64,000 bases of DNA from Lactococcus termiticola (GCF_003116835.1 NZ_BFFO01000001.1:62001-126000); one strand, 5' to 3'. Positions 46,141 through 54,885 are shown, numbered from the stretch's first letter. The notes: generated by a model not told the origin, from the sequence alone. A program made the numbers and translations.

Positions 46141-47046
46141 CTAAAAGCGATGTGCCTCAAAATAAACTTCCAGACTCCGCTTATAAGACTGGGCGGCCGC
46201 AGAAAGTGGCTGACCCTTGTGCTTAACGAGGATCAGGCTATTGCCGTGGTCGCCTTCAAGTGGGACGACGGTCACATTGTGGACGGATTCCAGGTCGACG
46301 AATCCTAGACCGGTGGCATAGGCGTCAGTTCGCTCGAGGATGCCATTCAATGTGGCCCGGTCGGTCACATTATAGATATAGGTATTTTCAAAGGTCTCGA
46401 CCAGGTCTTCAGAATAATAAAGGAACTGCTCATTTTCCTGGGTAAATCGCACCCGGTCCAGGCCCTTGAGCTCTTCTGGACGGATGCTTTCCTTGCTGGC
46501 CAGAGGATGATCCTTACGAAGGTAGATGTGAGTCTGAGAAAGAAAGAGTTCTTCATAATCCAGCTCCAGCTTGTCCAACATCCGGATGATTCCTGAGCGA
46601 TTAAACTTGTTCAGATAGACCACGCCCAGCTCTGAATGGCCCTGGGCAACCTCTTGGAGGATGTTGAAGGTCGTCGACTCAAAGGTTCTGAAGTTTTTAA
46701 CTTCAGGATTCTTCTTTGAAAAATCAACAGCGACCGGAGCCAAAAAATCATAGTGCTGGCTGGCAATCGAAAAGTGCTTTTCGACCTCTTGAGGTTTGGA
46801 ATACTTGGCCTCAAAGCTATCAAAGTCACGCAGGATGACCTGGGACTGCTCGTAGAAACGTTCGCCTTCGACAGTCAACGTGGCTCCAGTATTTTTCCGG
46901 TCAAAAATCTGAAAGCCGAGCTCTTCTTCCAGGTCTTTGACAGCAATCGACATAGAGGGCTGGCTGACAAAGAGCTGCTCACTGGCCTCCCTGAAAGTCC
47001 CCGTATTTGCGATGGCGACGACATATCGTAGTTGTTTGATATTCAT
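46141..47046 (-). CDS. LysR-type regulator, FhuR/CmbR-like
   Basis: 301 residues. N-terminal winged helix (MNIKQLRYVVAIANTGTFRE, then LFVSQPSMSIAVKDLEEELG) and a periplasmic-binding-like effector domain. The family member beside the fhu operon in lactococci (FhuR, renamed CmbR) activates sulfur amino acid genes with O-acetylserine as effector (from memory). Here metQNI lies 9 kb away with a matching AT palindrome upstream, which supports but does not prove the same role. Confidence 0.75.
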   Translation of the reverse strand: MNIKQLRYVVAIANTGTFREASEQLFVSQPSMSIAVKDLEEELGFQIFDRKNTGATLTVEGERFYEQSQVILRDFDSFEAKYSKPQEVEKHFSIASQHYDFLAPVAVDFSKKNPEVKNFRTFESTTFNILQEVAQGHSELGVVYLNKFNRSGIIRMLDKLELDYEELFLSQTHIYLRKDHPLASKESIRPEELKGLDRVRFTQENEQFLYYSEDLVETFENTYIYNVTDRATLNGILERTDAYATGLGFVDLESVHNVTVVPLEGDHGNSLILVKHKGQPLSAAAQSYKRSLEVYFEAHRF

Positions 47047-47089
47047 AAACTTTCCTTTGAGTTACTAAAAATAAATTGGCTTCATTATA

Positions 47090-47230
47090 TCATCTTTTAG
47101 GACTTTTTTCATTGACCGGACAGGAGCAATGACAGTCCTCACAGGCTCCTTTGGACTTGATGGCCCGCCGGATGGACCAGGCGAGCAAACTTGCGATAAT
47201 GATAATCAGCACAAGGCTAGAGAGATTCAT
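47090..47230 (-). CDS. FeoB-associated Cys-rich membrane protein (FeoC-like)
   Basis: 46 residues: one membrane helix (LSSLVLIIIIASLLAWSI), basic RRAIKSKG, then a Cys cluster CEDCHCSC before PVNEK. This is the pattern of the small protein found after feoB in Firmicutes (PF12669). Its ATG lies inside the 3' end of feoB (14-nt overlap). Likely helps ferrous iron uptake or senses metal or redox state. Confidence 0.85.
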   Translation of the reverse strand: MNLSSLVLIIIIASLLAWSIRRAIKSKGACEDCHCSCPVNEKSPKR

Positions 47231-49304
47231 AGGCTAACTCCCTTCTTTTAGGACTTCTGAAGATAAGGTAGAGGCCGAAGGCCAAAATCAAGAGGGCAGC
47301 AAGGCTAAGCCAGCCTAAATGTCCGACAGCCAGAGCCTCCCCCAGCTGATAGATGATAAAGCTCATCGCATAGGCCAGGCCGGTTTGAAAGGCAATCGCC
47401 CGCAGGGTCCATTTGATATCGCCCATCTCTTTGGCAATGGTCGAGACGGCGGCCACACAAGGGGCACAGAGCAGATTAAAAACCAAGAAGGAATAAGCGG
47501 CCAGCGGAACATAGGCTATCGACAGGCTCTGCCAGAGAACTTGCCGGTTTTCACCGCTCCCACCAGCATAGAGGACGCCCATGGTCCCGACGACGGTCTC
47601 CTTGGCCAAAAAGCCGGTCAATGTGGCTACAACGGCCCGCCACTCGCCAAAGCCGAGCGGGGCAAAAAGCAGGGCCAGCCAACTACCCACTTGGGCTAGG
47701 ACAGACTGCTCGGTATCGACCATCTGGAGGCTAAAGTTAAAATTCGCCAAAAACCAAATCAGAACATTGACTATAAAAATCAAGGTTCCAGCCCGCTTGA
47801 TAAAGCTAAAGGCCTTGTCCCAGGCGTACTTGAGGACGGTTCCAGGGCCAGGCAGATGGTAACTGGGCAACTCCATGATAAAGGCCGAAGTATCACCGGC
47901 AAACATCCGAGTCTTTTTGAGCATGATGCCTGAGACGATGATCATCCCAACACCCAGAAAATAGGCCGAAGGAGCCACCCAGCTGGCCTGTCTAAAGAAG
48001 GCGCCAGAAATCAGGGCAATCAGCGGGAGCTTGGCCGAACAGGGCATGAAGGTGGTAATCATAATCGTGATTTTCCGCTCCTGCTCCTGCTCAATCGTCC
48101 GGGTCGCCATAATCCCAGGCACACCACAACCTGATGAAATCAGCATAGGAATAAAAGATTTGCCTGACAGGCCAAAACGGCGGAAGAGGCGGTCCATGAC
48201 AAAGGCCACCCGGGCCATGTAGCCAGAATCCTCAAGAATGCCGAGAAGCAAGAAGAGGACAAAAATCTGTGGGACAAAGCCGAGGACTGCACCTAGGCCT
48301 GCGAGAATCCCGTCATTGACAAGATTCTGTAACCAGCCAACAATATGTGTCGTCGCCATCAACTCCTGGACCTGCCCCGTCAGCCAGCCAGCAAAAAAGT
48401 CATCAGTCAGCCAGTCGCTCAAGGGTTTTCCGACCGTCTGAATCGACAGGTAGTAGACCATCCACATGATTAAGACAAAGATTGGCAGGCCCAGCCATTT
48501 ATTGGTAATCAGCCGGTCAATCTTGTCGGTCAACTGGTCGGCCTTGCCTGTATTTTTCAGGCAGAGGCGGGTCATCTGGCCAATCAAGTCATAGCGTTCG
48601 TTGACGACAATCGAGCTGGCATCGTCATCAAAGATTTTTTCAGTCATTTTAACAATGCTCTGGATTTCTTGGGCTTGACGGTCGCTCAAGCCTTCTGGCA
48701 ACGCTTCAAAGGCCTGAAGGGCATCATAGCGGGCATGCCGATTTTTCTCGCCCAAGAGCTCTGAAATCTCAGCCAGGGCGACTTCCAGCCGTTCATCATA
48801 TTGAAAGCTGACCCTGTCCTCATGGGAGAGAGCCGTCGCCATCAGCCTGTCCAGCCCCTGATTTTTTAGGGCAGAAATCGGAATGACTGGCAGACCAAGA
48901 CTATAAGAAAGCCGGTCGACATCGATCTCCCGGCCTGACTCCTTGGTCATCCGGTCCATCATGTTGAGGCCAATGATCAGAGGGATGTCCAGCTCGAGAA
49001 GTTGCAAGGTCAGGTAGAGCGAGCGTTCCAGATTGGTCGCATCAATAATATTGATGACCAAATCAGGTGGCGTCTCAAGGAGATAGCGCTTTGAGACCTC
49101 TTCTTCCAGCGAATAAGGCGAAAGGGAATAAATCCCAGGGAGGTCCTGAATCATGACCTCCTTGTCTTTTCGATAGAGGCCTGACTTTCGCTCGACGGTC
49201 ACACCAGGCCAGTTGCCGACCTGTTGACTGCCACCGGTTAATTTATTAAAGAGACTGGTTTTGCCAGAGTTTGGATTACCCAGGAGGGCAATACTTTTCT
49301 TCAT
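47217..49304 (-). CDS. feoB: Ferrous iron transporter FeoB
   Basis: 695 residues. N-terminal G domain with GNPNSGKTSLFN (G1), DLPGIYSL (G3) and NMMD (G4), then a helical spacer and about ten membrane segments with the Gate motifs (GFVPQIFVLFLLLGILEDSG, SSGCGVPGIMATRT). Imports Fe2+ across the membrane. It follows feoA by 18 bp in the iron operon. Confidence 0.96.
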   Translation of the reverse strand: MKKSIALLGNPNSGKTSLFNKLTGGSQQVGNWPGVTVERKSGLYRKDKEVMIQDLPGIYSLSPYSLEEEVSKRYLLETPPDLVINIIDATNLERSLYLTLQLLELDIPLIIGLNMMDRMTKESGREIDVDRLSYSLGLPVIPISALKNQGLDRLMATALSHEDRVSFQYDERLEVALAEISELLGEKNRHARYDALQAFEALPEGLSDRQAQEIQSIVKMTEKIFDDDASSIVVNERYDLIGQMTRLCLKNTGKADQLTDKIDRLITNKWLGLPIFVLIMWMVYYLSIQTVGKPLSDWLTDDFFAGWLTGQVQELMATTHIVGWLQNLVNDGILAGLGAVLGFVPQIFVLFLLLGILEDSGYMARVAFVMDRLFRRFGLSGKSFIPMLISSGCGVPGIMATRTIEQEQERKITIMITTFMPCSAKLPLIALISGAFFRQASWVAPSAYFLGVGMIIVSGIMLKKTRMFAGDTSAFIMELPSYHLPGPGTVLKYAWDKAFSFIKRAGTLIFIVNVLIWFLANFNFSLQMVDTEQSVLAQVGSWLALLFAPLGFGEWRAVVATLTGFLAKETVVGTMGVLYAGGSGENRQVLWQSLSIAYVPLAAYSFLVFNLLCAPCVAAVSTIAKEMGDIKWTLRAIAFQTGLAYAMSFIIYQLGEALAVGHLGWLSLAALLILAFGLYLIFRSPKRRELAYESL

Positions 49305-49322
49305 GTGTGTCCCGCTTCCTAT

Positions 49323-49775
49323 TTATTGGAGGACGACCTTGATTTGCCGGGCATCTGCCTTTCTGAGCGACAAGGCATAGCCTCTCAGATGAAGCTCCAT
49401 AGGGTCGCCCATAGGGGCCAGCTTTCTGACATAGATGCTGGTCCCCCGGGTAATGCCCATATCCATCAGATGATGGCGGGTCTTTGGCTCGGCTTCGATT
49501 AGGCGGACAATGCCGGTCTCGCCAGCCTTCAAGCTATCGAGGCCAAGCAGGGTCTCATCTGCCAGCTGGTCCTTGATGCAAACCTGCTTAAGCTGACTCA
49601 TATCCAGGGCCAGCCTAGCATCCATGACCTTGACAATGGCTAACTCGCCCGTCAATGATACCAACAGCACCTTGGCATCCTGCCGAAAGCCCAGCTCCTT
49701 TAGCTTAGTCGCCCCAGGCAGAAGGCGGTCAACATAGTAGACTTGCCCAGGATGGGCACGATCGAGTGTCTTCAT
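49323..49775 (-). CDS. feoA: FeoA-like protein with two tandem FeoA domains
   Basis: 150 residues, twice the usual FeoA size. Residues about 3-70 (GQVYYVDRLLPGATKLKELG) and about 78-150 (GETGIVRLIEAEPKTRHHLMDMGI) are two SH3-like FeoA domains. FeoA binds the FeoB G domain. Its ATG overlaps the fhuD stop (TAATG), so coupling is direct. Confidence 0.9.
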   Translation of the reverse strand: MKTLDRAHPGQVYYVDRLLPGATKLKELGFRQDAKVLLVSLTGELAIVKVMDARLALDMSQLKQVCIKDQLADETLLGLDSLKAGETGIVRLIEAEPKTRHHLMDMGITRGTSIYVRKLAPMGDPMELHLRGYALSLRKADARQIKVVLQ

Positions 49776-50710
49776 TATTTAGCAACCTTGATGATGGCGT
49801 CCGTATAAAGTGGCAGTTCAGCCAGTGTCGCCTTGGGTCCGCCAAAGAAGTAGACCTTGTTGTAGTCCATGACGACAACGTGGCCCTCTTTGACCGCCTT
49901 GAGCTCCTTCCAGCTTGGGTTGGCCTGCAGGGCCTTGTATTGGCCTGCATCTGCTGGCTTGTAGTCAATGAAGAGCCAGTCAGCGTCAAAGGCCTTGAGG
50001 GACTCGGCATTAACCTCAGCAAAGCCAGCTCCTTTAGAGAGCTCAGCCATCTTGTCGGATTCTTTGAAGCCAAGGCCAGTCGTCAGAGCTTGACCACCAC
50101 GGGCAAAATTGTCGCCGTAGGCATAGATTTTGTCGCCTGAGAGCTCAAGAATAGAGGCAGTGGCTTTTGATGTGTCAACACCGGCCGTTTTGAGCTTTTC
50201 TTTTTGCTTATCCGCTTCAGCATCAAACTTCTTGAAAAAGGCCTTTTCTTCATCTTTGCGATTGAGCAAATCCGCAAAATAGTCCATCGACTTGTGGAGG
50301 TTGCCCAGGTCCTGGTAATTGACGAGGACGGTCGGGGCAACCTTTTCCAGGTCTGAAACCTGGGTCTTGTCGACCGTGACGATTAGGTCAGGCTTTTGAC
50401 CGACTAACTTTTGCAGGTTAAAGCTCGGAGCTCCGAGGTCTGTGAGGCCCTTCTTTTGGTCAGCCGAGAGATAGGGGTTAGCATAGGCCCAAGAGTCGGT
50501 CCCAACCACATTACTGCCCAGGGCCAGAGCCTCATCCGGATAGTTTTGGATGACGACCCGCTTTGGCGTCTCAGGGACCTTAACCTTGCCGTTGAGGGCG
50601 GTCACTTCCTTGGTCTTGTTGCTATCTGTAGACGTGTTCTTCGTGCCACAAGCCGCGAGGCTCAAGAGGGCGATGCCTGCAAGGCCTGCTGTGATTATTT
50701 TTTTCTTCAT
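49775..50710 (-). CDS. fhuD: Iron-siderophore substrate-binding lipoprotein
   Basis: 311 residues from the ATG at 50710. Lipobox LSLAAC gives lipid-modified Cys about residue 20; the rest is a class III binding protein (VKVPETPKRVVIQNYPDEAL, NYPD motif region, long backbone helix). Captures ferric siderophore or haem at the outer face. Start choice is uncertain: AAGGAG is 14 nt before ATG and 11 nt before the TTG codon preceding it; GTG at 50725 is too close. Confidence 0.9.
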   Translation of the reverse strand: MKKKIITAGLAGIALLSLAACGTKNTSTDSNKTKEVTALNGKVKVPETPKRVVIQNYPDEALALGSNVVGTDSWAYANPYLSADQKKGLTDLGAPSFNLQKLVGQKPDLIVTVDKTQVSDLEKVAPTVLVNYQDLGNLHKSMDYFADLLNRKDEEKAFFKKFDAEADKQKEKLKTAGVDTSKATASILELSGDKIYAYGDNFARGGQALTTGLGFKESDKMAELSKGAGFAEVNAESLKAFDADWLFIDYKPADAGQYKALQANPSWKELKAVKEGHVVVMDYNKVYFFGGPKATLAELPLYTDAIIKVAK

Positions 50711-50730
50711 CAAGTCTATGTTCACTCCTT

Positions 50731-51675
50731 TTAGGATAATTTCTTTTGAATCAAATAAATGTAATAGGGTGCCCCGATAAAGGCGACCAGAAAGCCGATC
50801 GGCAGGCTAGACGGATAAATCAGGAGCTGGGAGAGCAGGTCGGCAAAGACCAGAATCAGCATGCCGACAAGGCCAGCCATCAGCGACTTAGCCCTGAGCT
50901 TGAAGCCGGTCAGCTCGCCTGCAATATGGGGAGCAATCAGGCCGACAAAGCCAAGACCACCGACGAGGAGAACCCCAATCATCGCAAAGGCCGTCGCCAG
51001 CAGATAAAGCTGGAACTTGGTTCGCTGTAAATCAAGGCCCAGGCTCAAGGCCAGCTCATCCCCTAGATTTAAGACCTCTAGGCGTTTCAGATAAAAGGGA
51101 TAGACGGCGAGGGCAATCAGGAGGAGAGCATAGACCAGGCCAAGATAGGCCCAGTCGCTCTGCCAGACATCGCCAGAAAGCCAGGTCGCCACCTGCTGGA
51201 AGTCAAAGCTGTTGATGGACAGCTGGCCCATGGTAATCAGGGCCTGAAAGAGGGCAGTCAGGGCAATCCCGGTCAATAAGAGCCGGGTATTGCTCAGCTG
51301 ACGCTTGAGGGCAAAGATATAAATCAGGAAGAAGGCTAGGAGACTGCCCAAGAGGGCAAAAAGCGGATAGGCATGACTCCAAAAGCCCGTCAGATGGAGC
51401 TTGCTCAGGATTAGCAAGAAGGCCACAGCCCCAAAGCTAGCCCCAGAGGTCAGGCCCAGGGTCCCACCATCAGCTAGTGGATTCTTGGTCAATGACTGCA
51501 AAATCAAACCAGAAAGCGAGAGAGCAAAGCCGGCTCCCAGCACGGCCAGGAGTCTCGGTAACCTAAAATCAGGGACGAGTAGGCTCAAGAGCTGAACATC
51601 CGTTGAAAACTGGGTCAGGTCAAGGAGGACCAGGACCATGAGGAGGCCGATGATTAGAAAGAAGGCTTTTTTCAT
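50731..51675 (-). CDS. fhuG: FecCD-type siderophore ABC permease
   Basis: 314 residues, nine to ten membrane segments. LPRLLAVLGAGFALSLSGLI and NPLADGGTLGLTSGASFGAV near the start and GLGFVGLIAPHIAGEL late are FecCD signatures. Forms the channel with FhuB. Overlaps fhuB by 4 nt. Confidence 0.93.
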   Translation of the reverse strand: MKKAFFLIIGLLMVLVLLDLTQFSTDVQLLSLLVPDFRLPRLLAVLGAGFALSLSGLILQSLTKNPLADGGTLGLTSGASFGAVAFLLILSKLHLTGFWSHAYPLFALLGSLLAFFLIYIFALKRQLSNTRLLLTGIALTALFQALITMGQLSINSFDFQQVATWLSGDVWQSDWAYLGLVYALLLIALAVYPFYLKRLEVLNLGDELALSLGLDLQRTKFQLYLLATAFAMIGVLLVGGLGFVGLIAPHIAGELTGFKLRAKSLMAGLVGMLILVFADLLSQLLIYPSSLPIGFLVAFIGAPYYIYLIQKKLS

Positions 51676-52640
51676 TTTCTCGCCTCCCTTCTTTTATCTT
51701 GGCGGTTGACCAGGCTGATAAAGAAGATGGCTCCAATTAGCATGGTCAGGGCTCCCGCCGGAAATTCGTAGGGAGAAATCAGCGTCCTAGCCAAGAGGTC
51801 GGCTAGAATCAGCAGGAGGACGGCAATGCTATTGCTCAAGAGCAGGCCCTGGCCAAATTTAGCCTTGGTCAGGCTTTTGGCCAGCTGAGGGGCAATCAGG
51901 CCAACAAAGCTGAGGACACCGACCGCTGCCACGCTCACGCCTGAAGCCAGGGCGACCAGGGCCATGACCAAAAGTCTGAGCCGGTTTACCGAGAGGCCGA
52001 GACTGGTCGCCATGTCATCGCCAAAACTGAGTAGAGCCAGTGGCCTCTGAAAGGCCAGAATAAGAGCGACAAGGAGGACGACAGCCCCAGAAAGGATTTC
52101 CAGCTTGGCCATGGTCAGGCCAGAAAAGCTACCGACCACCCAGAGGAAATAAGCCTGGCTGTTGTGGCTGTAAAAGGTCAGACTGGCCGCCAGCGAGCTC
52201 GTAAAGAGACCGATAGAGGTCCCGACGAGAATCAGTCGAAGTGGCTGAAAACGGCTCTTGGCCGCAAAGGCAATAACTAAGAGGAGGCTAAGAAAGGCCC
52301 CAAGACTCGCAAAAATTGAGCTGAACCAGCCCGTCGTCGACCAGCCAAAGACCAGGAGGATCGACAGGGCAAGACTCGCCCCGCCAGAAATCCCCAGCGT
52401 ACTCATCTCAGCAATCGGATTTCTCGTCATGGCCTGGACTAAAAAGCCAGAGCTCGATAGGAGAATCGCCGTGAGGACGACACCTAAAAGACGTGGCAGG
52501 CGTAAGGATAAGACAACAGGATTCGTCCAGAGTTCATTGAGGCCATAGGTCTTATCGCCTAAACTCAGATAAAGCAGGCCAAAAAGCAGGATGAGGAGGA
52601 TATTGACAGCAAAGATAATCGTAAAGGACCGCTTAGACAT
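51672..52640 (-). CDS. fhuB: FecCD-type siderophore ABC permease
   Basis: 322 residues, paralogous to FhuG. LRLPRLLGVVLTAILLSSSG, NPIAEMSTLGISGGASLALS and GVLSFVGLIAPQLAKSLT are the family motifs. Overlaps fhuC by 8 nt and fhuG by 4 nt. Confidence 0.93.
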   Translation of the reverse strand: MSKRSFTIIFAVNILLILLFGLLYLSLGDKTYGLNELWTNPVVLSLRLPRLLGVVLTAILLSSSGFLVQAMTRNPIAEMSTLGISGGASLALSILLVFGWSTTGWFSSIFASLGAFLSLLLVIAFAAKSRFQPLRLILVGTSIGLFTSSLAASLTFYSHNSQAYFLWVVGSFSGLTMAKLEILSGAVVLLVALILAFQRPLALLSFGDDMATSLGLSVNRLRLLVMALVALASGVSVAAVGVLSFVGLIAPQLAKSLTKAKFGQGLLLSNSIAVLLLILADLLARTLISPYEFPAGALTMLIGAIFFISLVNRQDKRREARK

Positions 52641-53412
52641 TTTGAATCCCCAAAATCATCCGGTGGCCTGTAAAAGTATCCTCGCCCAGGCGGACCCTGA
52701 GGCCAAAGCAGTCCTGAATCAGCTTCTCTGTAAAGACCTCAGTGACGGGTCCACTAGCGACCAGCTGGCCCTCTTTTAAGACCAGGAGCTCGTCAGCAAA
52801 ACGGGCGACATGGTTAAGGTCGTGAATCACATAGACGACGGTCTTGCCCAGCTTTTCAGCAAAGCTCTTTAGAAGCGTCAAAATCTCCAGCTGATGAACC
52901 ATGTCCAGATAGGTTGTCGGCTCATCGAGCAGGATCAGGTCGGTATCCTGGGCCAAAATCATGCTGATGAAGACCCGCTGACGTTGGCCACCAGAGAGGG
53001 ATTCGAGCTTTTCATCCCTCAGCTCCCAGGTCTCCGTGTCCCACATGATCTGCTCAAGGAAGTCTTCATCCTCCTTGCTCAGTCTCTGTTGCATCAGCCC
53101 CTGATGGGGAAAACGCCCCAGGGCAATCAGGTCGTAGACGGTGATATCGGTCGGTGTCTCCGTCTTTTGTGGCAAGAGTGCCAGATGCCGGGCGATTTCT
53201 CTTTGTGAGAGCCGGCCCAGCTCCTGGTCTTGATAGAGGACTTCGCCCTCGTATTTATTGAGCCGGCCCAGGCTTCTGAGTAAGGTCGACTTACCAGAGC
53301 CATTGACACCGATAATGGCTGTGGTTTTTCCTTCTTTAATCTCGAGCGAGATGTTTTTCAGCACTTGCTCTTTTCCAAAGGACACACTGATATTTTTCGC
53401 ACCAAAATACAT
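52633..53412 (-). CDS. fhuC: Siderophore ABC transporter ATP-binding protein
   Basis: 259 residues from the ATG at 53412, behind AAAGGAAAG. Walker A GVNGSGKS, signature SLSGGQRQRV, Walker B LILLDEPTTYLD, switch His in VIHDLNH; FepC/FhuC type. Its first 77 nt are also the out-of-frame 3' end of the xre gene upstream. Confidence 0.94.
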   Translation of the reverse strand: MYFGAKNISVSFGKEQVLKNISLEIKEGKTTAIIGVNGSGKSTLLRSLGRLNKYEGEVLYQDQELGRLSQREIARHLALLPQKTETPTDITVYDLIALGRFPHQGLMQQRLSKEDEDFLEQIMWDTETWELRDEKLESLSGGQRQRVFISMILAQDTDLILLDEPTTYLDMVHQLEILTLLKSFAEKLGKTVVYVIHDLNHVARFADELLVLKEGQLVASGPVTEVFTEKLIQDCFGLRVRLGEDTFTGHRMILGIQNV

Positions 53413-53629
53413 CGTCTTCTTTCCTTTTCGCTTGACTTGGTTGATAGTTAAAGAGCTCGTCAACCGTTGTTTTCAGCGTTTCGGCAAGCTTGAAAGCCAG
53501 AGTAAGCTCTGGGTCATATTTATCATTTTCTATGGCGTTGATGGTCTGGCGGCTCACATGAGCGATATGGGCCAAATCTTCTTGAGAGAGTTTATTGACA
53601 CGTCTCAATTCTCGGATCTTATTTTCCAT
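53336..53629 (-). CDS. XRE-family regulator at the head of the iron operon
   Basis: 97 residues. Residues 1-62 are a compact helix-turn-helix (LSQEDLAHIAHVSRQTINAI, KLAETLKTTVDELF) like YozG-type 66-70 residue regulators. The remaining about 30 residues (PSQAKRKEDDVFWCEKYQC...) have no family match I know and overlap fhuC in another frame, suggesting a lost stop. The promoter is at 53676-53704. Probably autoregulatory; a role in iron control is only positional. Confidence 0.75.
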   Translation of the reverse strand: MENKIRELRRVNKLSQEDLAHIAHVSRQTINAIENDKYDPELTLAFKLAETLKTTVDELFNYQPSQAKRKEDDVFWCEKYQCVLWKRASAEKHLARD

Positions 53630-53675
53630 TTCAGCCTCGCTTTCTCTTGTTTGTCAAATGTTTTTTACATCCTCC

Positions 53676-53704
53676 ATTATCCCATTTTTATAGACAATTT
53701 TCAA
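53676..53704 (-). promoter_or_regulatory. Promoter of the xre-fhu-feo operon
   Basis: On the minus strand TTGAAA (53699-53704), 17 bp, GATAAT (53676-53681). Just downstream ATGTAAAAAACAT is a small palindrome that could be an operator. Confidence 0.65.
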
Positions 53705-53737
53705 GGTTGTTGAAATATGATTTTTCTGCTCTGGAAG

Positions 53738-53942
53738 TCGGTCCGCTGTAGGCTGGTTGGAGGGAACTGTGAGGCCATCTCCGTGGCTCTGCCACTACGT
53801 TCTCCATGCTCGCTAAGCTGCTAAAGCAGCAAGTCGCATGGGGCAAGCAAAGCTTCGGTTTCATTGCTAAATGTCGAGCCTTTCGGTCTCGCCATTTGCC
53901 TATTTTCAAAGTTCCCTCCAGCCAGCCTACAGCTCCACTTGT
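53738..53942 (+). repeat. Cloverleaf repeat copy 5A, with internal insertion
   Basis: The outer stem pairs 53745-53772 (GCTGTAGGCTGGTTGGAGGG) with 53903-53933. Hairpin 2 is AAATGTCGAG/CTCGCCATTT. About 60 extra bases with their own short hairpins lie before hairpin 1, making this copy longer than the others. The 53630-54192 gap holds the operon promoter, this copy and copy 5B. Confidence 0.75.
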
Positions 53943-54002
53943 GCCATTTCAAACCTAATCCCTCTTCTCCAATCATCCTGATAAATTTATTAAAAGATAC
54001 CA

Positions 54003-54148
54003 GCTTCGTTCCAGAAATCTGGGAAAATGCAGTGGAATAAGGCAATTTATGAGACCGCAGGGCTCAGAAATTAGCAATGAGACGCCAAAGGCGTCTGCTT
54101 GCGTGCCCCACTGCATCTTTCCCGGATTTCTGGAACGAAGCGACTCCC
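54003..54148 (-). repeat. Cloverleaf repeat copy 5B
   Basis: Reverse orientation, about 45 bp after the metI stop. The outer stem pairs 54007-54035 with 54108-54137 (CGTTCCAGAAATCTGGGAAA type). Hairpin 1 is CAGACGCC/GGCGTCT. Hairpin 2 uses AATTTATGAG with CTCAGAAATT, with two mismatches. Confidence 0.8.
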
Positions 54149-54192
54149 AGCACAAAACAAAAAAAGTAGCCACAAAGCCACTTTCCATAAAT

Positions 54193-54885
54193 TTATCGAT
54201 GCGACACCCGTTTCGCAATGCCGTCGCCGATGATCTGTACGATAAAGACGAGGACCAAAATTCCGATAGAAGCGACATAGGTCACATCAAACTGGAAGTT
54301 TGTATAGGCTGTAATCGCCGTATTTCCAAGACCTCCGGCACCGATGGCACCCGCCATGGCTGTAAAGCCAATGAGGGAAATCAGGGTCACGGTCGACACA
54401 CGAATCAGGGCGGTCAGCTCCTCCCGCAGGTAGACGGTAAAGATGATATCAATAAAGTCCGCCCCCACAGTATGAGCCGCCTCAATCTTGCCCTTGTCGA
54501 CATTCTCCAAAACAGCCTGCACCTGACGGGCATAGAAGCCAAAGACCCCCAGTGTCAGCGGAATCAGAGCTGCTGTCGGGCCAATCGTCGTGTGAATGAT
54601 CGAATAAGTCAGCGGACTGATGATTGCCAGCAGGATAATAAAGGGAAAGGCCCTAAATAATGAGACAATCTTATCTGCAATCCAGAAGACCGGCCGATTT
54701 GGAGCAATTCCGCCCTTGTCAGTCACGACCAAGAGAATCCCGAAAATCAAGCCCAGGAGTCCCCCCAGAATCCCTGACCAGAAGGTCATATACAAGGTCT
54801 GAATAATCGAAGTCTGCCAGCCATAATCACCCAGCCAGCCCATATTAATCACGTTTGGTAATAGATGTTGTAACCAGCTCTCCAT
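54193..54885 (-). CDS. metI: Methionine ABC transporter permease MetI
   Basis: 230 residues, five to six membrane segments with the EAA loop (AAHTVGADFIDIIFTVYLRE) and the MetI pattern FRAFPFIILLAIISPLTYSI. Overlaps the metN stop by 1 nt (TAATG). Last gene of metQNI. Confidence 0.93.
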   Translation of the reverse strand: MESWLQHLLPNVINMGWLGDYGWQTSIIQTLYMTFWSGILGGLLGLIFGILLVVTDKGGIAPNRPVFWIADKIVSLFRAFPFIILLAIISPLTYSIIHTTIGPTAALIPLTLGVFGFYARQVQAVLENVDKGKIEAAHTVGADFIDIIFTVYLREELTALIRVSTVTLISLIGFTAMAGAIGAGGLGNTAITAYTNFQFDVTYVASIGILVLVFIVQIIGDGIAKRVSHR

